Below, in pieces: positions 5,839 to 10,221 of a DNA stretch of 10,221 nt. The notes beneath the pieces are model-generated. The model had not been told where the DNA came from. It ran no database searches and saw only the letters and a list, made by a program, of their open reading frames with translations. The stretch covers positions 1 through 10,221 of the forward strand of contig DASPJL010000151.1 in NCBI GenBank assembly GCA_035628645.1. Direction: 5' to 3'. The DNA is from DASPJL01 sp035628645. Its GTDB lineage: Bacteria; Bacteroidota; Bacteroidia; Cytophagales; Cyclobacteriaceae. The number at the start of each line of letters is the position of its first letter. Positions within the stretch are counted from its first letter, which is position 1. A program made the position numbers and the translations under genes.

Positions 5839-8280
5839 TTAGTCAAACCTGAGAGTATCTATTGGTTTACTCATAGCTGCCCGTAACGTTTGTGAGCCAA
5901 TAGTTAATAAACCTAATAACAACAATATCAACGAACCTAATAAAATAGTACCAAAACCAAAATCAACTCTGTTAGGGAAATCCTGAAGCCAAAAATTATT
6001 GATGATATAACTCAAAGGTCCACCAATAAATACAGAAACTATCAATATTTTTAAAAAACCTTTGGAGAGCAATAATGCTATACCCAAATCCTTTGCACCT
6101 AAAACCTTCCGGATACTAACTTCTTTCATTCTTCTTTCTGTGGTATATGTTGCCATTCCCAGCAGTCCTAAACATGCAATAATTACTGCAAGAAAAGCAA
6201 TGAAACCGATAATTGAAACTGCATCATAGAATACTTGATATGAATCAGTAAGTTGTTCATCATAAAACCTGTACTTGAAGGAATGATTCGGAGCAACACT
6301 TTCCCATTTCGCTTCTAACCTCGAGATCGTACCGGGGATGTCGCCTGAAACAATTTTTACATTTGTAAAACTAAAGTTAGCGGGTTGATTTCTTAGCATC
6401 GCAGGGCCAATGTTATCTTCCCCCGTTGGCATCCTGACATAAAAATCTTTAACAACCCCAACTACCTCCAGCGCTTCTTTACCAAATCTCGTCTCCAGTA
6501 TTTGTCCGATAATCTCAGAAGGATATTGATAACCTAACTCCTTTACTGCTGCTTCATTCACTAAAATAAACCTATTTACAGAATCATTTGTGGCAGGCAA
6601 ATTCTTGCCTGATATAAGCTTAATTTCGAGATTGTGAATAAAATTTTCGTCCGTACTCAAAAGTTCTAAATTCTTATATTCCTCTTTACTTCCCATTACC
6701 TTTAAATCCATTCCGCTAGCTCGACCTATGGCAGGAATATATTCACTGGCGGAAATAGAGGAAACACCTGGAACTGTGCTTAATGCAGTGGAAATTTTCT
6801 GATAACTATTTCCTTGTAATTCTATATTAAGGACATTCTTTGTATTGAATCCATATTCAAATTCAAGAAAGTGCTTAAACTGTGTATATATCAGGATAGA
6901 AGTAATAATAAATAATAGTGAAACCACAAATTGAGCTGTACTCAATACTTTTCGTAAAAGGAGACTTCCGGAGCCCTTGCTTTCATTATTTTTGAGAGCC
7001 TGAATAGGTTTACACTTTGCCAAGTACCAGGCAGGGTAAAGGCCTGCAAGAATACCAATGAGTAAAGCAAATCCTGTGAAAATAATGTAGACAGAAACAC
7101 TTTCCTGTAATTCAAAATTCAGGTAAGTATTCACCCAAAGTCCTTTAAAAGCAGGTTTGATGAAAATAATTAACACAATAGCAACTAGCAGCGCAAACAA
7201 TGCAGTAATTATTGACTCACTTAAAAATTGAAATACCAGGTCTTTTCTTTTTGCACCTGTCACTTTACGTATACCAATTTCTTTTGCCCGGGTAATGGCA
7301 CGAGCAGTAGATAAATTGCCATAATTAAGGCAAGCAGAGCCCATAATAATCAAAGCTAAAAATGAAAGGAAATAATATGCTTCAATCGGTAGTTGGAAAC
7401 TTGTTGGTTGGTTTACAAGGATACCGGGGGTTATTTTGGTTAAGCTTTGTTCCCTCAGTTGAAAACCTTTAAGGTTTTTAAATTCCACGTCTTTCCGCGT
7501 TACAAGGTCAGTTAAAGCAGCAGATAGATCCTCTTCATTTTTCCCAGGCGTCAAAAGTACATAAGTAAAGGTTCGGTCAAATATTTCCCAATCTTTGCTG
7601 ATATCCATCATTTTCTTTTCCTTATACAGGACAGGCAAAGAAGAGGAGGACATCAACACATCAAATTTTAAATGAGATTTATAGCTTTCATTAGGAATGA
7701 CACCCGTTATTGTGTAATAACCCCATTGAACAGGAGGTGAATCTTTTCCACTTTTCAGATAGTGCAAACCTCTGTCAAAAAACTCAACTGTTTTGCCGAT
7801 GGGATTTTCATCACTAAATAATTGATCCGCTATCTTCCTTGATATTACGATGGAATTTGGAGCCTGAAGTACAGTGCTCTTATTACCTTTCTCAAGTGGA
7901 AAACTAAAAACCTTGAAAAAGGAAGCGTCTGCAAAAAAACCACGCATCTCCACGCGTTTATTTTTGTAAACTGCTTCACCTCCTACCCCCCTTGTCAGGT
8001 GAGTAGATTCTTCTATTGTAGGGTAATTTATCTTTAAAGCGGCTGCCAAAGGAAAAGGGGTACTTGCATGTGGCCGGGATGAATCCGGAACTTTTGAAAG
8101 AATGCGGTATATTCTGTCTTTCTTAAGATGAAATTGATCATATTTCCTTTGATCAACCAACATAAGGATAATAAGCATACAAACTGACATTGATACTGCC
8201 AATCCAAAGACATTAATAAATGAAAACACCTTATACTTCAGGATATTTCTAACTCCTACTTTGAAATAATTATAAAACAT
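5839..8280 (-). CDS. FtsX/MacB-like ABC transporter permease
   Basis: This inner-membrane permease subunit has the duplicated FtsX architecture common in Bacteroidota, 813 residues from the ATG at 8280. A TTG three codons upstream is possible but the ATG is preferred. TM1 lies at about 18-42, followed by a MacB-type periplasmic domain (about 45-290). The first FtsX core has TMs near 301-324, 356-375 and 397-420 and the cytoplasmic motif EIGIRKVTGAKR (334-345). Next come TM5 (446-466), a second periplasmic domain (about 470-680), and a second FtsX core with TMs near 688-710, 735-757 and 778-796 and the motif KEVSIRKVLGAK (719-730). The protein ends in PIDTLRFD, typical of this group. Such permeases work with a LolD/MacB-type ATPase in lipoprotein, peptide or antibiotic export, or as mechanotransmission devices. 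No ATPase or adaptor gene is adjacent, so the partner must be encoded elsewhere and the substrate is unknown. Confidence 0.93.
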   Translation of the reverse strand: MFYNYFKVGVRNILKYKVFSFINVFGLAVSMSVCMLIILMLVDQRKYDQFHLKKDRIYRILSKVPDSSRPHASTPFPLAAALKINYPTIEESTHLTRGVGGEAVYKNKRVEMRGFFADASFFKVFSFPLEKGNKSTVLQAPNSIVISRKIADQLFSDENPIGKTVEFFDRGLHYLKSGKDSPPVQWGYYTITGVIPNESYKSHLKFDVLMSSSSLPVLYKEKKMMDISKDWEIFDRTFTYVLLTPGKNEEDLSAALTDLVTRKDVEFKNLKGFQLREQSLTKITPGILVNQPTSFQLPIEAYYFLSFLALIIMGSACLNYGNLSTARAITRAKEIGIRKVTGAKRKDLVFQFLSESIITALFALLVAIVLIIFIKPAFKGLWVNTYLNFELQESVSVYIIFTGFALLIGILAGLYPAWYLAKCKPIQALKNNESKGSGSLLLRKVLSTAQFVVSLLFIITSILIYTQFKHFLEFEYGFNTKNVLNIELQGNSYQKISTALSTVPGVSSISASEYIPAIGRASGMDLKVMGSKEEYKNLELLSTDENFIHNLEIKLISGKNLPATNDSVNRFILVNEAAVKELGYQYPSEIIGQILETRFGKEALEVVGVVKDFYVRMPTGEDNIGPAMLRNQPANFSFTNVKIVSGDIPGTISRLEAKWESVAPNHSFKYRFYDEQLTDSYQVFYDAVSIIGFIAFLAVIIACLGLLGMATYTTERRMKEVSIRKVLGAKDLGIALLLSKGFLKILIVSVFIGGPLSYIINNFWLQDFPNRVDFGFGTILLGSLILLLLGLLTIGSQTLRAAMSKPIDTLRFD

Positions 8281-8293
8281 TTTAAACAATGGT

Positions 8294-8322
8294 TGAATTT
8301 ACATTTATTGTAAAAAAGACAA
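8294..8322 (-). promoter_or_regulatory. Possible Bacteroidota-type promoter for the permease
   Basis: On the minus strand, TTG (8320-8322) is followed after 18 nt by TAAATTCA (8294-8301). This loosely resembles the Bacteroidota -33 TTG and -7 TAnnTTTG elements. The implied leader is very short (about 10 nt before the ATG at 8280). Two of the four bases in the TTTG part differ, so the call is weak. Confidence 0.2.
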
Positions 8323-8371
8323 CTTACTCATTCCCAATTGAAAGCAAATTATTAAAATCAATTTAGATGCC

Positions 8372-8416
8372 ATCTTCTAATCCCGCATATTTCTGGGATT
8401 TCCAGATTCGGAAGAT
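8372..8416. repeat. Nested inverted repeat upstream of the permease
   Basis: ATCTTC (8372-8377) pairs with GAAGAT (8411-8416). Within it, AATCCC (8379-8384) pairs with GGGATT (8395-8400) around a 10-nt loop. A run of T follows on the + strand (8416-8420). It could be a terminator or a relic of another palindromic repeat. No gene on the + strand leads into it, so a terminator role is unsupported. The AATCCC/GGGATT core echoes the hairpin of the two-hairpin repeats. Confidence 0.35.
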
Positions 8417-8466
8417 TTTTATCCCTGTTCAAGATCGTACAGTTATAGTGCGAATACGGTCAGTAA

Positions 8467-8566
8467 TGAAGGGCATGTCGAACTGTAGATGAAAAAGGAT
8501 TTGCAATCCTATAAACTAGGGTTACTAACAAGAGGAAATTATTCATCAAACAATTGAACTAACAAT
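8467..8566 (+). repeat. Left-type two-hairpin repeat, copy C (outer arm lost)
   Basis: From GAAGGGCATGTCGAAC onward this matches copies A and B: GTAGATGAAAAAGGATTTG, a perfect AGGATT-TGC-AATCCT hairpin, GGGTTACTAACAAGA and CAATTGAACTAACAAT. The outer half of the GACATG palindrome is missing, because sequence before 8467 no longer aligns. The repeat ends six bases before a truncated YiaA/YiaB copy, so this end seems to have inserted into, or recombined with, that gene. Confidence 0.65.
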
Positions 8567-8571
8567 CGTCT

Positions 8572-8769
8572 ACAGGATTGAGAAAGTGCCGGTCACAGAT
8601 CTTTATTATGCAATATGTTGGCTTTCGACAATATTGACAATTGTGCTTCTGATCGTAGGACTATGGAATGCAACTCTTTTACCAAGTGAAAAAGGATTCT
8701 ACGCATTTGCATTTTTACTGTCATTGTTCGGCGCCATTGCTGTTCAAAAAAATACCAGGGACAGCCAGG
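8572..8769 (+). pseudogene. Truncated YiaA/YiaB-family gene fragment (second repeat unit only)
   Basis: These 198 bp align without gaps to 9828-10025, the second half of the intact YiaA/YiaB gene, with 11 mismatches counted by hand (about 94% identity). An open frame from GTG 8586 to 8876 gives 96 residues, but that GTG is an internal Val codon in the parent. The last ~35 residues after DSQ are unrelated read-through. The 5' half, with the first two membrane helices, is missing, and repeat C abuts the break. Nine of the 11 differences are synonymous third-position changes, with Leu/Phe and Thr/Ala the only replacements. The fragment therefore probably derives from a paralogue that was once functional rather than from a fresh copy. 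A working product is unlikely. Confidence 0.8.
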
Positions 8770-8951
8770 GAGATTTTACGAAACATAACTGGTTGATATC
8801 CACAATTTTTAAAGTTAAAGCAAAAAATAATTTACAACGATATTGCTTTGATGAAATTATTTTATACTTTCATTAATTAACTAGCCACTGGTAATCACTG
8901 CGTGAAAGATCCGGAGTATTTAAAGTGAGTTTTTAATTTTACCTATTTATA

Positions 8952-9629
8952 TTGAAAAGAGCCTTTAAAATTATTTGTATTACTCTCCTGAGTGTGGTTT
9001 TTCTTGTTGGATTTTATCTTTTGTCAGCCTATTTTTTGTCGAGAATTGAGGTTGGGAAAGAGGCTGTCTCTTCTAAAGATGTATCCATTTATATCTTAAC
9101 CAATGGAGTACATACTGATCTTGTATTACCGGTTAAAAATGAGATCATTGATTGGAGCACAGATATCAAATATAAAAATACTCCTTCACAAGATTCTTTA
9201 GTGAACTTCCTTGCCATGGGTTGGGGAGATAAAGGCTTTTATCTGGAAACACCAACCTGGGCTGACCTAAAGGCAAGTACTGCGTTTAAAGCAGCTTTTA
9301 GTTTAAGTACTTCAGCTATCCACGCCACATTTCATAAGGAGATGAAGGAAGGGGATGATTGTAAGAAAATAGAGTTAAGCCGGGAACAGTACACCCGGTT
9401 AGTCAAATACATCAAGGCAAGTTTTAAGACCGATCCTTCAGGAAAGGCTATAAATATTGAGACCACTGCTAATTATAATCAAAACGATGCTTTTTATGAG
9501 GCAAATGGAAGTTATAATTTGTTTCACACCTGCAATACCTGGGCGAATAACGGACTCAAAAGTTGTGGACAAAAGGCCAGTTTCTGGACACCTTTTGACA
9601 CGGGAATATTTTATCACTACAAATATTAA
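8952..9629 (+). CDS. DUF2459 (TIGR02117-type) membrane-anchored protein
   Basis: This 225-residue protein has one N-terminal hydrophobic anchor (about residues 5-28) after a short basic start (MKRAFK), then a soluble domain probably on the outer face of the inner membrane. Family hallmarks are TNGVHTDLVLP (50-60), GWGDKGFYLETPTWADL (90-106), SAIHATFH (121-128), and FHTCNTWANNGLKSCG (191-206) followed by WTPFDTGIFYHY. Conserved H54 and C194 suggest a Cys/His active site, but no activity is established for the family to my knowledge, so this is inference. The start is TTG at 8952. The frame has an in-frame TAA at 8934-8936 and no ATG before the anchor, so TTG is required. The YiaA/YiaB gene follows after 17 bp, indicating one operon. 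The 8877-8951 leader shows no clear promoter. Confidence 0.9.
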   Translation: MKRAFKIICITLLSVVFLVGFYLLSAYFLSRIEVGKEAVSSKDVSIYILTNGVHTDLVLPVKNEIIDWSTDIKYKNTPSQDSLVNFLAMGWGDKGFYLETPTWADLKASTAFKAAFSLSTSAIHATFHKEMKEGDDCKKIELSREQYTRLVKYIKASFKTDPSGKAINIETTANYNQNDAFYEANGSYNLFHTCNTWANNGLKSCGQKASFWTPFDTGIFYHYKY

Positions 9630-9646
9630 ACTATAATCTATTTATT

Positions 9647-10051
9647 ATGAATCAGAAACCATCAGCTGCGTTTATTGGTGCTTCCTGGGTTGCTTTAGGC
9701 GCCGGAATGATTGGGTATTTAATCGGACTTTGGAGATCTGAAATGCTTTTGAATGAAAAAGGTTATTATTTTACGGTTTTAATGTTCGGACTTTTTGCGG
9801 TAGTGTCACTTCAGAAAAGTGTCAGAGACAGGATTGAGAAAGTTCCGGTCACAGATCTTTATTATGCAATATGTTGGTTTTCGACAATATTGGCAATTGT
9901 GCTTCTGATTGTAGGACTATGGAATGCAACTCTTTTACCAAGTGAAAAAGGATTCTATGCCTTTGCATTTTTACTGTCGTTGTTCGGGGCAATTGCTGTT
10001 CAAAAGAATACCAGAGACAGCCAGGCGGTGTCTAATAATGACAACGTATAA
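9647..10051 (+). CDS. YiaA/YiaB-family inner membrane protein
   Basis: This 134-residue protein has four predicted helices (about 8-26, 41-58, 70-90, 104-122), arranged as two copies of the YiaA/B two-helix unit. The internal duplication is visible: GLWRSEMLLNEKGYYF... ending SLQKSVRD in unit 1, and GLWNATLLPSEKGFYA... ending AVQKNTRD in unit 2. This matches the length and layout of E. coli YiaA (about 145 residues). The family's role is unknown. The ATG at 9647 follows an A/T-rich leader 17 bp after the DUF2459 stop, so the two are probably co-transcribed. A diverged partial copy of its second half lies upstream at 8572-8769, on the other side of the DUF2459 gene. Confidence 0.9.
   Translation: MNQKPSAAFIGASWVALGAGMIGYLIGLWRSEMLLNEKGYYFTVLMFGLFAVVSLQKSVRDRIEKVPVTDLYYAICWFSTILAIVLLIVGLWNATLLPSEKGFYAFAFLLSLFGAIAVQKNTRDSQAVSNNDNV
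9828..10025 (+). repeat. Direct repeat partner of the YiaA/YiaB fragment at 8572
   Basis: This segment of the intact YiaA/YiaB gene is repeated in direct orientation 1256 bp upstream, over 198 gap-free bases at about 94% identity. Recombination between the two copies would delete the DUF2459 gene along with the 5' half of the intact gene. Confidence 0.85.
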
Positions 10052-10172
10052 TTGATTTGGTTTTACTTGTTTAGGCTCAGCGGACGCTGTATAAATATAA
10101 GTCCAAGGGGAGGCATGAACTAACACTGCAATTTATAATTTGAATTTGGAATAGGCTTGAATCCGCTAAGGG

Positions 10173-10221
10173 GGATTAAAATCCCTTTTATCTTTAGTTC
10201 GACATGCCCTGTGGAACATGT
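10173..10221 (-). repeat. Right-type two-hairpin repeat, copy E (cut by window edge)
   Basis: This matches copy D at 46 of 49 bases, with hairpin GGGATT-AA-AATCCC, then CTTTAGTTCGACATG and the start of the closing arm GAACATGT at the window end. There is no transposase coding sequence before it. The 120 bp from the YiaA/YiaB stop to here hold nothing recognisable apart from a TGAACTAACA motif at 10116-10125 that also occurs at the inner edge of copies B and C. With copy C it forms an inverted pair around the DUF2459-YiaA/B genes. Confidence 0.7.

Noticed and set aside
8586..8876. A 96-codon open frame from GTG that could be a second small YiaA/B protein.
   Set aside because: The GTG is an internal Val codon of the parent gene, half the domain is missing, and the last third is unrelated read-through sequence. 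It is listed as a pseudogene fragment instead.
4658..10221. CRISPR array suggested by multiple short repeats.
   Set aside because: Copies are irregularly spaced by hundreds to thousands of bases, occur in both orientations and have no spacer-sized units or cas genes.

Overview
The window is AT-rich (by eye), has almost no Shine-Dalgarno sequences, uses TTG and ATG starts after A/T-rich leaders, and encodes a roughly 810-residue FtsX/MacB-type permease and a DUF2459 protein. Together these point to a member of the Bacteroidota, probably Cytophagia or a related environmental lineage. No 16S gene or other marker allows a finer call.

Layout: (1) 1-2600 is a complete IS21-family insertion sequence, istA and istB on the + strand, bounded by inverted arrays of four ~21-22 bp repeats at each end. 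The window starts almost exactly at its left end. (2) The IS has cut the 5' part off a long gene ending at 4658. What remains is a helical C-terminal region with Cys clusters. It resembles, from memory only, the C-terminal arm of large Bacteroidota SIR2-type proteins linked to phage defence. An open frame continues from inside the IS right end into the remnant. (3) 4658-5808 holds a solitary repeat, a small two-helix membrane protein, and a decayed REP-associated (IS200/IS605-like, HUH) transposase pseudogene flanked by inverted repeat ends. (4) 5839-8280 (minus strand) encodes an FtsX/MacB-like ABC permease. (5) 8467-10221 holds another left-type repeat, a 5'-truncated copy of a YiaA/YiaB gene, an intact DUF2459 lipoprotein-like or membrane-anchored gene, an intact YiaA/YiaB gene, and a right-type repeat cut by the window edge.

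The unifying theme is a family of two-hairpin repeats (a GGATT/AATCC hairpin next to a GACATG/CATGTC palindrome), seen five times: three left-type (4658, 5105, 8467) and two right-type (5752, 10173) copies. One left/right pair frames the broken HUH transposase. A second frames the DUF2459-YiaA gene pair. The most interesting possibilities are therefore a REP/RAYT-like system whose ends have spread around chromosomal genes, and an IS21-disrupted putative defence gene. The intact cellular genes (permease, DUF2459, YiaA/B, small membrane protein) are all predicted envelope proteins, but nothing here shows they share a pathway.
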